Source of the DNA: Actinomycetes bacterium
Lineage (GTDB): Bacteria > Actinomycetota > Actinomycetes > Propionibacteriales > Nocardioidaceae
NCBI GenBank assembly: GCA_023396115.1
Contig: JAEWXC010000050.1
Coordinates: 35,642-99,641, forward strand
Reading direction: 5' to 3'
DNA: 64,000 bases
How positions within the stretch are numbered: the stretch's first letter is position 1; every line of letters starts with the position of its first letter. Below, piece by piece: positions 47,979 to 57,177 of the stretch. The notes beneath the pieces are model-generated. The model worked only from the letters and a program-made list of their open reading frames with translations, made no database searches and had not been told where the DNA came from. The translations under genes were made by a program, and so were the position numbers.

Positions 47979-48572
47979 TCACTGACCGCGGGTCCGGGCC
48001 GAGAGCGCCTCGGCGAAGTGCAGCAGCCCGTCCACGGCGGGACGGCCCTCGGCGGCGGCCGAGACCCGCAGCGAGAAGTCCTCACCCCCGACGACCCCGG
48101 TGTAGCCGTGGTCGGCCTCGCAGTGCGGGTCGGCGCAGGCGGCGGGCTCCAGGTCGATCCGACCCACCCCGCCCCAGCCCAGGGTGAGCAGCGCCTCCAC
48201 GGCCGGCTTGGGGCCGCTGGTGGGGTTGGTCACCATCCGGGTCACCACCACCGACCGGACCGCGGAGAGCATGATCGCCTCGGTCGAGGTGGAGGTGTAC
48301 GGCTCGGGCAGCATGTCGTCGGCCGCGTGCTCGTCGGTGTGGGCCAGGACCAGCCGGGTCGGGGTCAGCACCAGCACGGTGAGGTGGCGGCGCACCTCGT
48401 CGCGGTCGAACGTCGGCTCGTGGTGGACGTAGTGGGCGACCACGGGCTCCCCGGCCACCGCGGAGAAGACCGCGTCGGTGACGACCTCGGGGTAGTAGCC
48501 GGTCCGGTCGATGGCGTCCCGCAGCAGCCCGGAGGAGTCCGGGTGGGTCGGGTCGGCAGGGGTGCGACGCAT
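47979..48572 (-). CDS. DUF5998 family protein
   Basis: This 197-residue soluble protein begins near SSGLLRDAIDRTGYYPEVVTDAVFSAVAGEPVVAHYVHHEPTFD, with VLVLTPTRLVLAHTDEH and a Cys pair in AACADPHCEADHGYTG. It matches the actinobacterial DUF5998 proteins usually found between the Pat-type acetyltransferase and the phosphodiesterase genes. Function unknown. ATG 48572 lies 6 nt after CAGACT, so it is probably leaderless. Confidence 0.87.
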   Translation of the reverse strand: MRRTPADPTHPDSSGLLRDAIDRTGYYPEVVTDAVFSAVAGEPVVAHYVHHEPTFDRDEVRRHLTVLVLTPTRLVLAHTDEHAADDMLPEPYTSTSTEAIMLSAVRSVVVTRMVTNPTSGPKPAVEALLTLGWGGVGRIDLEPAACADPHCEADHGYTGVVGGEDFSLRVSAAAEGRPAVDGLLHFAEALSARTRGQ

Positions 48573-48578
48573 GTTCGC

Positions 48579-48584
48579 AGTCTG
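48579..48584 (-). promoter_or_regulatory. Leaderless -10 element for the DUF5998 gene
   Basis: CAGACT on the minus strand (48584-48579) ends 6 nt before ATG 48572. Confidence 0.5.
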
Positions 48585-48619
48585 TCACGCACCCCCGCCA
48601 CCAGCGGGTGGCGGCCCGA

Positions 48620-51442
48620 TCAGCCGGGGAGCGTGTCCCCCGGCATCGTGGACAGCCGTCGCACGAACCAGTCCGAGCGCGGGTCGAGGACCGGCTCGAC
48701 CCGGACCGAGCAGCCCAGGATCGAGGTGCCGTCGGCACCGGCCAGGACCAGCGGCAGCTGCAGGGAACGGATCTGTGGCAGGTCGTTCTGCAGCAGCGCC
48801 ACCCGGCGCAGCACCCGCTCGACGGCGTCCACGTCGACGATCTCGCTGCCGCGGTACCCGAACAGCAGCGGCGAGGCCTTGATCTCGCGGACCATGTCCT
48901 GGGCGTCGACCTCGGTCAGCGGCGGGATCCGGAACGCCCGGTCGCCCAGGAGCTCGGTCATCGGGCCACCGATCCCGAACGAGACCACCGGCCCGAACAG
49001 CGGGTCCTCCAGGCTGGAGATGTTCACCGGGATGCCCGGCGGGGCGTGGCGCTGGACCACGAAACCGGCCCGGGCGGGGTCGGCGATCAGCTGGTTGAGC
49101 GTCTCCCAGCCCTCGACCATCTCCTCGGCGGTGTCGATGTTGCGCCACACGTGGGACAGGTCGGGGCGGTGCCGCAGGTGGTCGGCGGTGGCCTTGAGCA
49201 CGACCCGGCCGCCGATCTCCTCCAACGCGGTCAGTGCCTCGGTCAGGGAGGTGATCGGGCGGGTCTCCCACAGGTCCAGGCCGTAGGCGCTCAGCAGCCG
49301 CTTCTGGTCGGCGTAGGTCAGGTCGACGCCCTCGGGGTTGGCGATCAGCAGCTCGTTGACCACCCGCTTGGCGGCCGCGGTGTCGACCTCGGCCTCCTCG
49401 GCCTCGCTGCCGGTCAGCGGGGTGCGCAGCCACAGCGCGTACTCCACGACGTTGGCCAGGGCCCGGACCGCGGCCTCCACGGCCGGGTAGGAGGGCACCG
49501 AACCACGTCCGGCGGTGGAGCCGGCCACGTCGGGCACCCGGAGCAGCTCGGGCACACCCTCGGCGCCCAGGAAGGTCGAGACGAGCGGCTTGTCGGACTG
49601 CTCGCCCACCGCCGCGAGGACGTTGGCGACCTCCTCGCCGGAGATGTTCAACGGCGGGATGTAGATGGCCACCACCGCGTCGACCTCGGGGTCGTCGATC
49701 GCGGCGTCGAGGGCGTCCTCGAAGTCGTCGGCGTTGGCGTCGGCACCGAGCGCCACCTGCTTGTTGACCACCAGCCCGACCGCGGTCGCGGCGTCGGCGG
49801 CCAGCAGGCCCAGGGCGTCGGAGTTGCCGATCACGGCCACCCGACGTCCCCGCGGCAGCGGCTGGTGGGCCAGCAGCTGGGCGACGTCGAACATCTCCTC
49901 CAGGGTGTCGACCTGGATCACCCCGGCCTGGCGGAACATGGCGTCCACGGCCTGCCCGGGCGCGGCGATCTTGCGGACCGCGTGCCCCATCGGCACACCC
50001 TGGGTGGTGCGACCCGAACGCACCGCGATGATCGGCTTGCGCCGGCTCACCCGCCGGGCGATCCGGGAGAACTTCCGGGGGTTACCGATCGACTCCAGGT
50101 AGAGCAGCACCACCTCGGTGGCGTCGTCCTCCTCCCAGTACTGGAGCAGGTCGTTGCCCGAGACGTCGGCACGGTTGCCGGCCGAGACGAACGTGGACAG
50201 GCCCAGCCCCCGGTTCTGCACCTTCTCCAGGATCGCGGTGCCCAGGGCACCGGACTGGCAGAAGAACCCGGCGCGCCCGCGCGGGGGCATGTCGGGGACC
50301 AGGGAGGCGTTGATCGAGACCTCGGGGGCGGTGTTGATGATGCCCAGGCAGTTCGGGCCGATCAGCCGCAACCCGTAGGAGCGGGCCAGCCCGACCAGGC
50401 GGCGCTGGCGCTGACGGCCCTCGTCGCCGGTCTCGGCGAAGCCGGCCGAGACCACGACCAGCCCGTGCACGCCCTTGGCGGCACAGTCCAGCACCACGTC
50501 CTGCACCGCGTCGGCGGGGACCGCGACCACGGCCAGGTCGACCTCGCCGGGAATGTCCATCACCGAGGCGAACGTCGGCAGCCCCGAGACGGCCTCCGCG
50601 GAGGGGTTTACCGCGTGCACCCGACCGGAGAAGTCGCCGAGCACCAGGTTGCGCACCAGCGCGCGACCGATGGTCTCCTGGCGCCGGGAGGCACCGATCA
50701 CGGCCACCGAGCGGGGGTTGAAGAACCGTTCGATGGAAGCCGACTCGGCGCGGTGCTCGCGCTGCTCCATCACGTTCATGGCGGTGTCGGTCGGGTCGAT
50801 CGGGAACTCCAGCGCCAGCACGCCGTCCTCGTAGCCCGACACGACCTGGTAGCCGGCGTCGCGGAAGGTGTGGATCATCGGCTGGTTGTCGGGCAGGACC
50901 TCGGCGACGAACTTCTCGATCCCGCGCTCGCGCCCGGCCTGGGCCAGGTGCTCGAGCAGGACCTGACCGATGCCGCGGCCCTGGTGGGCGTCCTCGACCA
51001 GGAAGGCGACCTCGGCCTCGCCGCCGCCGAGCGCGTCGTAGCGCCCCACCGCGATCATCTTCTCGGCCACCAGCACCACGAACGCGACCCGCTGGTCGTG
51101 GTCGACGTGGGTGAACCGGTGCACGTCGCGCTCCGAGAGCGTCGGCATCGGGGAGAAGAACCGGTAGTACTTCGACTCGTCGGAGACCCGGGCGTAGAAC
51201 TCGACGAGCAGCTCGGCGTCGTCGGGACGGATCGGGCGGATGTGGGCCGCGCGACCGTCGCGCAGCAGGATGTCGGCCTCCCAGTGCAGCGGCGAGCGGT
51301 GCACCACCGGCGTCGACCCGGCATCCGTCGGCTCCGGGGTCCGGGTGGCCACCGGGGCCGACCCGGTCGAGTCGACCGCACCGGCGGCGACGTCGTCAGC
51401 GGCGGTCTCTGCGCCGCCCTGCGGCGGCTGGGGCTGGGTCAC
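48620..51442 (-). CDS. Bifunctional GNAT protein acetyltransferase / ADP-forming acetate-CoA ligase-like (Pat)
   Basis: The 940-residue protein has an N-terminal GNAT domain (about 50-210; VAFLVEDAHQGRGIGQVLLEHLAQ). CoA-binding and ligase-like domains follow (NPRSVAVIGASRRQETIGRALVRNLVLGDFSGRVHAVNP, GLRLIGPNCLGIINT, FFCQSGALGTAIL), then a C-terminal ATP-grasp domain (VDLTYADQKRLLSAYGL, VVLKATADHLRHRPDLSHVWRNI). This is the Pat/PatZ type that acetylates lysines of metabolic enzymes such as acetyl-CoA synthetase. GTG 51442 lies 6 nt after TAGATT. It is divergent from parC. Confidence 0.92.
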   Translation of the reverse strand: MTQPQPPQGGAETAADDVAAGAVDSTGSAPVATRTPEPTDAGSTPVVHRSPLHWEADILLRDGRAAHIRPIRPDDAELLVEFYARVSDESKYYRFFSPMPTLSERDVHRFTHVDHDQRVAFVVLVAEKMIAVGRYDALGGGEAEVAFLVEDAHQGRGIGQVLLEHLAQAGRERGIEKFVAEVLPDNQPMIHTFRDAGYQVVSGYEDGVLALEFPIDPTDTAMNVMEQREHRAESASIERFFNPRSVAVIGASRRQETIGRALVRNLVLGDFSGRVHAVNPSAEAVSGLPTFASVMDIPGEVDLAVVAVPADAVQDVVLDCAAKGVHGLVVVSAGFAETGDEGRQRQRRLVGLARSYGLRLIGPNCLGIINTAPEVSINASLVPDMPPRGRAGFFCQSGALGTAILEKVQNRGLGLSTFVSAGNRADVSGNDLLQYWEEDDATEVVLLYLESIGNPRKFSRIARRVSRRKPIIAVRSGRTTQGVPMGHAVRKIAAPGQAVDAMFRQAGVIQVDTLEEMFDVAQLLAHQPLPRGRRVAVIGNSDALGLLAADAATAVGLVVNKQVALGADANADDFEDALDAAIDDPEVDAVVAIYIPPLNISGEEVANVLAAVGEQSDKPLVSTFLGAEGVPELLRVPDVAGSTAGRGSVPSYPAVEAAVRALANVVEYALWLRTPLTGSEAEEAEVDTAAAKRVVNELLIANPEGVDLTYADQKRLLSAYGLDLWETRPITSLTEALTALEEIGGRVVLKATADHLRHRPDLSHVWRNIDTAEEMVEGWETLNQLIADPARAGFVVQRHAPPGIPVNISSLEDPLFGPVVSFGIGGPMTELLGDRAFRIPPLTEVDAQDMVREIKASPLLFGYRGSEIVDVDAVERVLRRVALLQNDLPQIRSLQLPLVLAGADGTSILGCSVRVEPVLDPRSDWFVRRLSTMPGDTLPG

Positions 51443-51448
51443 GTGAGC

Positions 51449-51454
51449 AATCTA
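51449..51454 (-). promoter_or_regulatory. Leaderless -10 element for the Pat gene
   Basis: TAGATT on the minus strand (51454-51449) ends 6 nt before GTG 51442. Confidence 0.6.
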
Positions 51455-51511
51455 GCCGTTCCACCCCACCCGCACGGCGTGCCCCTGCCGGGTGTTCACC
51501 GGCCGTACGGC

Positions 51512-51517
51512 GAGAAT
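51512..51517 (+). promoter_or_regulatory. Leaderless -10 element for parC
   Basis: GAGAAT ends 6 nt before ATG 51524. The ATG has no ribosome site. Confidence 0.5.
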
Positions 51518-51523
51518 GTGCCC

Positions 51524-54022
51524 ATGGCACGGCGCAGCACTCCCCCACCCCCGCCCCACGACTACACCGAGCACATCCTGGACACCGACATCCGGGACGA
51601 GATGCAGTCGTCCTTCCTGGAGTACGCCTACTCGGTGATCTACTCCCGGGCCCTGCCCGACGCCCGGGACGGGTTGAAGCCGGTGCAGCGCCGGATCCTG
51701 TACACGATGCACGACATGGGCCTGCGGCCGGAGAAGGGCCACGTGAAGTCGGCCCGGGTCGTCGGCGAGGTGATGGGCCGGTTGCACCCGCACGGTGACG
51801 TCGCGATCTACGACGCGATGGTGCGGATGGCGCAGCCGTGGTCGATGCGGGTCCCGTTCATCGACGGGCACGGCAACTTCGGTTCCCCCGACGACTCCCC
51901 CGCCGCGATGCGGTACACCGAGGCCCGGATGGCGGCCGCCGCGGTGGCGATGACCGCCACGCTCGACGAGGAGACCGTCGACTTCAAGCCCAACTACGAC
52001 AGCCGCGAGTACGAGCCCAAGGTGCTCCCCGCGGCGATCCCCAACCTGGTCGTCAACGGCAGCACCGGCATCGCGGTCGGCATGGCCACCAACATGGCCC
52101 CGCACAACCTGGTCGAGGTCGTCCAGGCGCTGCGGCACCTGATCACCCACCCGAAGGCGTCCCTGGACGACCTGATGCGGTTCATCCCCGGACCGGACCT
52201 GCCCGGCGGCGGCAAGATCGTCGGCCTGGACGGGGTCAAGGACGGCTACGCCACCGGCCGCGGCACCTTCAAGATGCGCGCCACCGCCCGGATCGAGAAC
52301 GTCACCCCGCGGCGCAAGGGCATCGTGGTGACCGAGCTGCCCTACGGCGTGGGCACCGAGCGGGTGATCGAGAAGATCAAGACCCTGGTGCAGGCCAAGA
52401 AGATCACCGGCATCTCCGACATCAAGGACCTCACCGACCGCACCCACGGGCTGCGGCTGGTGATCGAGGTGAAGAACGGCTTCGTCCCCGAGGCGCTCCT
52501 GGAGCAGCTGTACAAGCTGACCCCGATGGAGGACTCGTTCGGGATGAACAACGTCGCGCTGGTCGACGGCCAGCCGCGCACCCTGGGGCTGAAGGAGATG
52601 CTGCAGGTCTTCCTCGAGCACCGCTTCGAGGTGGTCCGGCGACGCTCGGTGTACCGGCGCCGCAAGGCCGCCGACCGGCTGCACCTGGTCGACGGGCTGC
52701 TGATCGCGATCCTCGACATCGACGAGGTGATCCAGGTGATCCGTTCCTCGGAGAACGCCTCGGCGGCCAAGGAGCGGTTGATCGCGGTCTTCGAGCTCTC
52801 CGAGCCCCAGGCCGACTACATCCTCGACATGCCGCTGCGCCGGCTCACCAAGTTCTCCAAGCTCGAGCTGGAGAAGGAGGCCGAGGAGCTGCGCCACACG
52901 ATCGAGCAGCTCGACGCAATCCTGGCCGACGACAAGGTGCTGCGGAAGGTCGTCTCCGACGAGCTGGCCGAGGTCGCCAAGACCTTCGGCACCCCGCGCC
53001 GCACCGTGCTGCTGGAGTCCGCCGGTACCGCGGTGACCAGCGCGGCCGCCTCGCTGGAGGTCGCCGACGACCCGTGCTTCGCCTACCTGTCCAGCACCGG
53101 GCTGGTGGCCCGTTCCGGGTCGCGTGAGCAGCCCGGTCGTGGCGAGGGGCGCGCCAACCACGACGTGGTGGTCTCGGCGGTCGCCGCCACCGCCCGCGCC
53201 GACGTCGGCCTGCTGACCAGCGCCGGGCGGCTGGTGAAGCTGTCGGTGCTGGACCTGCCGGTGCTGCCGGCCTCGGCCAACGACCCGACCCTGCAGGGCG
53301 GCCTGCCGCTCTCGGAGATGCTCGCGCTGGCCCCCGGGGAGCGGGCGCTGGCCCTGACCTCGCTGAGCGCGGAGGGCCCGGGCCTGGCGCTCGGCACCCG
53401 GCAGGGCGTGGTCAAGCGGGTCAAGCCCGAGCTGCTCAACAAGGACGAGTGGGAGGTGGTGACGCTCGCCGACGGCGACGAGGTGGTCGGCGTCGTCGAG
53501 CTGCTCACCGGCACCGAGACGCTCTGCTTCGTCACCTCCGACGCGCAGCTGCTGCAGTACTCCGCCGACCTGGTGCGCCCGCAGGGCCGCGCCGGCGGTG
53601 GCATGGCGGGCATCAAGCTGGGTGCCGGGGCCCGCGTGGTCTCGTTCACCGCGTTCCGCGCCGACGACGAGGAGAACCCGCCGGTGGTGGTGACCGTCTC
53701 CGGCTCGTCGACCGCGCTGCCGGGCACCGACACCGGCTCGGTGAAGGTGGCCCCGTTCTCGGAGTACCCGTCGAAGGGTCGCGGCACCGGCGGCGTCCGG
53801 TGCCACCGGTTCCTCAAGGGCGAGGACGGCCTGGTGCTCGCCTGGGTGGGTCAGGCCCCGGCCCGGGCCGCTGCCGGGTCCGGGGCCCCGGTGGACCTGC
53901 CCGAGGCCTCCGGTCGCCGCGACGGATCCGGGGTCCCGGCGGCCCAGCCGGTGGCTGCGGTCTCCTCCCCGGTGGCGCTGCTGGTGGCACCGCTGGTCGC
54001 GCCCGAGGGTGTGGAAGGCTGA
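51524..54022 (+). CDS. parC: DNA topoisomerase IV subunit A (ParC)
   Basis: This is the DNA-cutting subunit of a type IIA topoisomerase that separates linked chromosomes. In 832 residues, the breakage-reunion domain starts EYAYSVIYSRALPDARDGLKPVQRRILYTMHDMGL. The catalytic tyrosine is in AAMRYTEARM (about residue 130). A coiled-coil tower and a beta-pinwheel C-terminal domain follow. No canonical QRRGGKG GyrA box is visible, which favours ParC over GyrA, as does the conserved Pat/DUF5998/phosphodiesterase neighbourhood. The last 60 residues are low-complexity. The huge in-frame extension upstream is antisense to Pat. Confidence 0.88.
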   Translation: MARRSTPPPPPHDYTEHILDTDIRDEMQSSFLEYAYSVIYSRALPDARDGLKPVQRRILYTMHDMGLRPEKGHVKSARVVGEVMGRLHPHGDVAIYDAMVRMAQPWSMRVPFIDGHGNFGSPDDSPAAMRYTEARMAAAAVAMTATLDEETVDFKPNYDSREYEPKVLPAAIPNLVVNGSTGIAVGMATNMAPHNLVEVVQALRHLITHPKASLDDLMRFIPGPDLPGGGKIVGLDGVKDGYATGRGTFKMRATARIENVTPRRKGIVVTELPYGVGTERVIEKIKTLVQAKKITGISDIKDLTDRTHGLRLVIEVKNGFVPEALLEQLYKLTPMEDSFGMNNVALVDGQPRTLGLKEMLQVFLEHRFEVVRRRSVYRRRKAADRLHLVDGLLIAILDIDEVIQVIRSSENASAAKERLIAVFELSEPQADYILDMPLRRLTKFSKLELEKEAEELRHTIEQLDAILADDKVLRKVVSDELAEVAKTFGTPRRTVLLESAGTAVTSAAASLEVADDPCFAYLSSTGLVARSGSREQPGRGEGRANHDVVVSAVAATARADVGLLTSAGRLVKLSVLDLPVLPASANDPTLQGGLPLSEMLALAPGERALALTSLSAEGPGLALGTRQGVVKRVKPELLNKDEWEVVTLADGDEVVGVVELLTGTETLCFVTSDAQLLQYSADLVRPQGRAGGGMAGIKLGAGARVVSFTAFRADDEENPPVVVTVSGSSTALPGTDTGSVKVAPFSEYPSKGRGTGGVRCHRFLKGEDGLVLAWVGQAPARAAAGSGAPVDLPEASGRRDGSGVPAAQPVAAVSSPVALLVAPLVAPEGVEG

Positions 54023-54026
54023 TCGC

Positions 54027-54731
54027 ATGACGCTGACGAAGCCGATCCTGGCTCTGGCCGCTGCCGCCACCCTCGCCCTGTCCGGGTGCTCGGGCGACGA
54101 GGCCCCGCTGGACGGTGCCGAGCCCACCGAGGTGCTCGCCGAGGCCCAGAAGAAGCTGGAGGAGGCCGGGACGCTGACCGTCGAGCTCAGCACCGACAAC
54201 CTCCCCCAGGGCGTCTCCGGCATCGCCGGCGCGAGCGGGGAGATCACCTCGGCGCCGGCGTTCGACGGCTCCCTGAAGGTCTCCCTCGCCGGGCAGAGCG
54301 TGGACGTGCCGGTGATCGCGGTCGACGGCACCGTGTGGGCGCAGCTGCCGTTCTCCTCGGGCTGGTCCGACGTGGACCCGGCCGAGTACGGCGCCCCCGA
54401 CCCGGCCGGTCTGGTGGTCGGGGAGAACGGGTTCGGCAGCCTGCTGTCGCAGACCGAGGACCTGGAGCAGGGCGAGACCGTGCGTGGGGGTGCCGACAAC
54501 GACGAGCGGCTCACCACCTACACCGGTGACGTCGCCGGGGACCTGGTGAAGCGGATCATCCCGAGCGCCGCCGACACCGACGACTTCGACATCGAGTACC
54601 AGGTCGACTCCGAGGGGCAGCTGCGGGTGCTGGAGCTGACCGGTGTCTTCTACGCCGACTCCCCCGAGATGACCTACACCGTCGACTTCACCGCCTACGA
54701 CGACGCGGTCAAGGAGATCAGCAAGCCGTGA
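54027..54731 (+). CDS. lprG: LprG/LppX family lipoprotein
   Basis: The 234-residue precursor has signal MTLTKPILALAAAATLALSGC (lipobox ALSGC at about 17-21) and an LppX_LprAFG domain with a hydrophobic pocket that carries acyl lipids (EVLAEAQKKLEEAGTLTVELSTDNLP, FDGSLKVSLAGQSVDVPVIAVDGTVWAQLPFSSGW, LTTYTGDVAGDLVKRIIPSA). In mycobacteria LprG moves triacylglycerides and lipoglycans together with the MFS pump P55 encoded next to it; here the MFS gene follows with a GTGA overlap. GGAAGG precedes ATG 54027, and the gene starts 4 bp after parC, so read-through is likely. Confidence 0.88.
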   Translation: MTLTKPILALAAAATLALSGCSGDEAPLDGAEPTEVLAEAQKKLEEAGTLTVELSTDNLPQGVSGIAGASGEITSAPAFDGSLKVSLAGQSVDVPVIAVDGTVWAQLPFSSGWSDVDPAEYGAPDPAGLVVGENGFGSLLSQTEDLEQGETVRGGADNDERLTTYTGDVAGDLVKRIIPSAADTDDFDIEYQVDSEGQLRVLELTGVFYADSPEMTYTVDFTAYDDAVKEISKP

Positions 54732-56548
54732 GCGGTACCCCGGCGGACCCGGCCCCTGCGACGCCGGCAGGATCCGCCGACCGTCCCGGACGGGCCGCGC
54801 TGGTCCTGCTGGGCCTGGCCTCGGTGGCGGTCGCGTTCGCGGCGGCCGACACCTACGTCGTCGTGCTGGCGCTGCCCGACATGATGACCTCGGCCGGCAT
54901 CGGTATCGACCAGCTGCAGCGGGCCGCACCGATCGTGTCGGGCTTCCTGCTCGGCTACGTGGCGATGCTGCCGCTGATCGGGCGGATCGCCGACCTGCGC
55001 GGCCGGGTGCCGGTGCTGCTGGCCTCGCTGGTGGTCTTCGCCCTCGGCTCGCTGGTGACCGCCCTGGCCTACGACATGAGCTCGATGGTGGTCGGGCGGT
55101 TCCTGCAGGGGGTCGGCGGCGGCGGGCTGGTGCCGGCCACGCTGGCCCTGGTCGCCGACCTCTACCCCACCCACCGCCGGGCGGTCCCGCTCGGCATCGT
55201 CTCGGCGGTCCAGGAGATCGGGTCAGTGCTCGGCCCGCTGCTGGGCGCGGTCGTGATCGCGGTGGCCGACTGGCGCGCGATCTTCGCGCTCAACCTGGCG
55301 GTGGGGCTGGTCCTCGCCGCCGCGCTGGCCACGGTGGCCCCGGCCGGCCCCGACGACCCCGGTGCGCCAGCGGGCCGACCCGCCCGCCGCTGGCCCGACC
55401 CGGTGGGGCTGGTGCTGGGACTGGTCACCCTCGTTGCCGGGGTACTGGTGGTCGTGCGGCCCGCTGCGATGATGCGGGACCTGACCTGGGGCGAGCTGTT
55501 CGTCCCGTTCCTGGGCTCGGGTCGCTGGGGCACGCCCCTGGGGGCGCTCGCGGTGCTCGGCCTGGTGGCCTTCGTGGTCCGGTGCGTCACCGCGGCCCGG
55601 CCGCTGGTGGACCTGCGTTCGTGGTCCCGGGCGGCACTCGAGGCCGACCTGGTCGGTGCGCTGCTGCTCGCCGTCGTGCTGGGTGGGGTGGTGCTGGCCT
55701 TCGCCACCGCCGACCCCAAGATCGAGGTCTTCTCCCCCGCCGGCCAGTGGTACCTGCTCGGTTCGGCGGTGGCCGCGGTGCTGCTGGTGGTGCACCTGCG
55801 TCGGGCCAGCGCACCGCTGGTGCCGCGCGGGGCTCTCGCCCGGGTGCCGGCCTGGGGTGCACTGCTGGTCTCGTTCTTCGTCGGGGCGGCGCTGATCGCC
55901 GCGCTGATCGACATCCCCCTCTTCGCCCGCACCACCGTTCACCCCGACAGCCAGCTGATGGCGGCCCTGGTGCTGGTCCGGTTCCTGGTCGCGCTGCCCG
56001 TCGGGGCGGTGCTCGGCGGCTACCTGACCCGGATCTGGCCGGCCGGGCCGGTCGCGGCGCTGGGCATGGTGCTGGCCGCGGTGGCGTTCGTGCTGATGAC
56101 CCAGTGGGGGCTGACCAGCCTGGCGCACTGGACCGCGACGATCCCGCTGGTGCTGGGCGGGCTCGGGTTCGGGTTGGCGCTGGCGCCGGTGAACGCGGTC
56201 GTGCTGGCCGCCACCGACCACGCGGTGCACGGCCTGGCCAGCGCGTTCGTGGTGGTGGCCCGGATGGTCGGGATGCTGGTGGGCATCTCGGCGTTGACCA
56301 CCCTGGGGATGCGTCGCTACTTCGCCGAGCAGGAGGGCGTGCCGCCGGTGCGGGAGGTCTGCGACGGCGCCTCCCGCTGCGCGGAGTTCACCCGGCTGCT
56401 CAAGGAGGCCGGGATCGCCCAGGAGCAGGTCGTGTTCTCCGGTGCCGCGGTGTGCGCGGTGCTGGCGGCGGTGCTGGCGCTGGTGCTGTTCCGGGCCGTC
56501 GACACCCGCGGGGTGCCGGCGTCCGAGGCGGTCCGCTCCCTGGGGTGA
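54728..56548 (+). CDS. P55-like MFS lipid/drug exporter
   Basis: The 606-residue carrier of the 14-helix DHA2 type begins GRAALVLLGLASVAVAFAAADTYVVVLALPDM and has the MFS motif in IGRIADLRGRVPVLL and GRFLQGVGGGGLVPATLALVADLYPTHRRAVPLG. The start overlaps the lprG stop (GTGA). The same gene pair in M. tuberculosis (Rv1411c-Rv1410c) exports triacylglycerides and confers drug tolerance. Homology of the pair supports lipid export here; this is inferred from context and family. Confidence 0.88.
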   Translation: MSGTPADPAPATPAGSADRPGRAALVLLGLASVAVAFAAADTYVVVLALPDMMTSAGIGIDQLQRAAPIVSGFLLGYVAMLPLIGRIADLRGRVPVLLASLVVFALGSLVTALAYDMSSMVVGRFLQGVGGGGLVPATLALVADLYPTHRRAVPLGIVSAVQEIGSVLGPLLGAVVIAVADWRAIFALNLAVGLVLAAALATVAPAGPDDPGAPAGRPARRWPDPVGLVLGLVTLVAGVLVVVRPAAMMRDLTWGELFVPFLGSGRWGTPLGALAVLGLVAFVVRCVTAARPLVDLRSWSRAALEADLVGALLLAVVLGGVVLAFATADPKIEVFSPAGQWYLLGSAVAAVLLVVHLRRASAPLVPRGALARVPAWGALLVSFFVGAALIAALIDIPLFARTTVHPDSQLMAALVLVRFLVALPVGAVLGGYLTRIWPAGPVAALGMVLAAVAFVLMTQWGLTSLAHWTATIPLVLGGLGFGLALAPVNAVVLAATDHAVHGLASAFVVVARMVGMLVGISALTTLGMRRYFAEQEGVPPVREVCDGASRCAEFTRLLKEAGIAQEQVVFSGAAVCAVLAAVLALVLFRAVDTRGVPASEAVRSLG

Positions 56549-56623
56549 GGCGCCCGGGCGGCCCCCGGCGGGTGTCGCTGTCCACGTCCCAGCCCCGTCC
56601 CCGGAGGCGGTCCCGGGCAGGAG

Positions 56624-56629
56624 TAACCT
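56624..56629 (+). promoter_or_regulatory. Leaderless -10 element for the carbonic anhydrase gene
   Basis: TAACCT ends 7 nt before ATG 56637, the same hexamer as at the TRIC gene. Confidence 0.5.
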
Positions 56630-56636
56630 CCGGCAC

Positions 56637-57128
56637 ATGGGTGACTTCGACGACCTGATCCAGTCCAACCGTTCCTACGCCGACACCTTCGAGGGCGGCT
56701 TCGACGGCATCGCCCGTGCCGGTGTCGCGCTGGTGACCTGCATGGACTCGCGCATCGACCCGCTGGCCATGCTGGGCCTGCAGGCCGGTGACGCGAAGAT
56801 CTTCCGCAACCCCGGCGGCCGGGTCACCCCGCAGGCGCTGGTGGCGCTGGTGCTGGGCACCCACCTGCTCAACGTGAACCGGATCCTGGTCGTCCCGCAC
56901 ACCCGCTGCGCGATGGCCTCGAGCACCGAGCTGGAGCTGCACGAGAAGATCGCGGACTCGGCCGGCGTCGACGCGACCTGGCTCGACCTGGGCGCGATCA
57001 CCGACCAGGACCAGGCCCTGGCCGAGGACGTGCACAAGGTGCGTTCGCACCCGCTGATCCCCGACACCGTCAAGGTCGGCGGCTTCATCTACGACGTCGA
57101 CTCGGGACTGCTGGACCAGCGCATCTGA
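56637..57128 (+). CDS. Beta-class carbonic anhydrase
   Basis: This zinc enzyme interconverts CO2 and bicarbonate. The 163 residues are typical of the small beta class: zinc ligands in CMDSRID (Cys, Asp) and HTRCAM (His, Cys), with KIFRNPGGRVTPQAL between. C-terminal strands end GGFIYDVDSGLLDQRI. No signal peptide, so cytoplasmic. ATG 56637 fits the TAACCT -10. It converges on the SDR gene with a 49-bp gap without an obvious hairpin. Confidence 0.93.
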   Translation: MGDFDDLIQSNRSYADTFEGGFDGIARAGVALVTCMDSRIDPLAMLGLQAGDAKIFRNPGGRVTPQALVALVLGTHLLNVNRILVVPHTRCAMASSTELELHEKIADSAGVDATWLDLGAITDQDQALAEDVHKVRSHPLIPDTVKVGGFIYDVDSGLLDQRI

Positions 57129-57177
57129 GACCCCGCGCTGCAGCAGCGGACGGCGCAGGACACCCGGACCGGACGGT

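Noticed and set aside
48608..54022. A 1,804-codon open frame across Pat and parC
   Set aside because: Only the part from ATG 51524 is the topoisomerase subunit. The rest is antisense to the Pat gene and low-complexity, a by-product of high GC.
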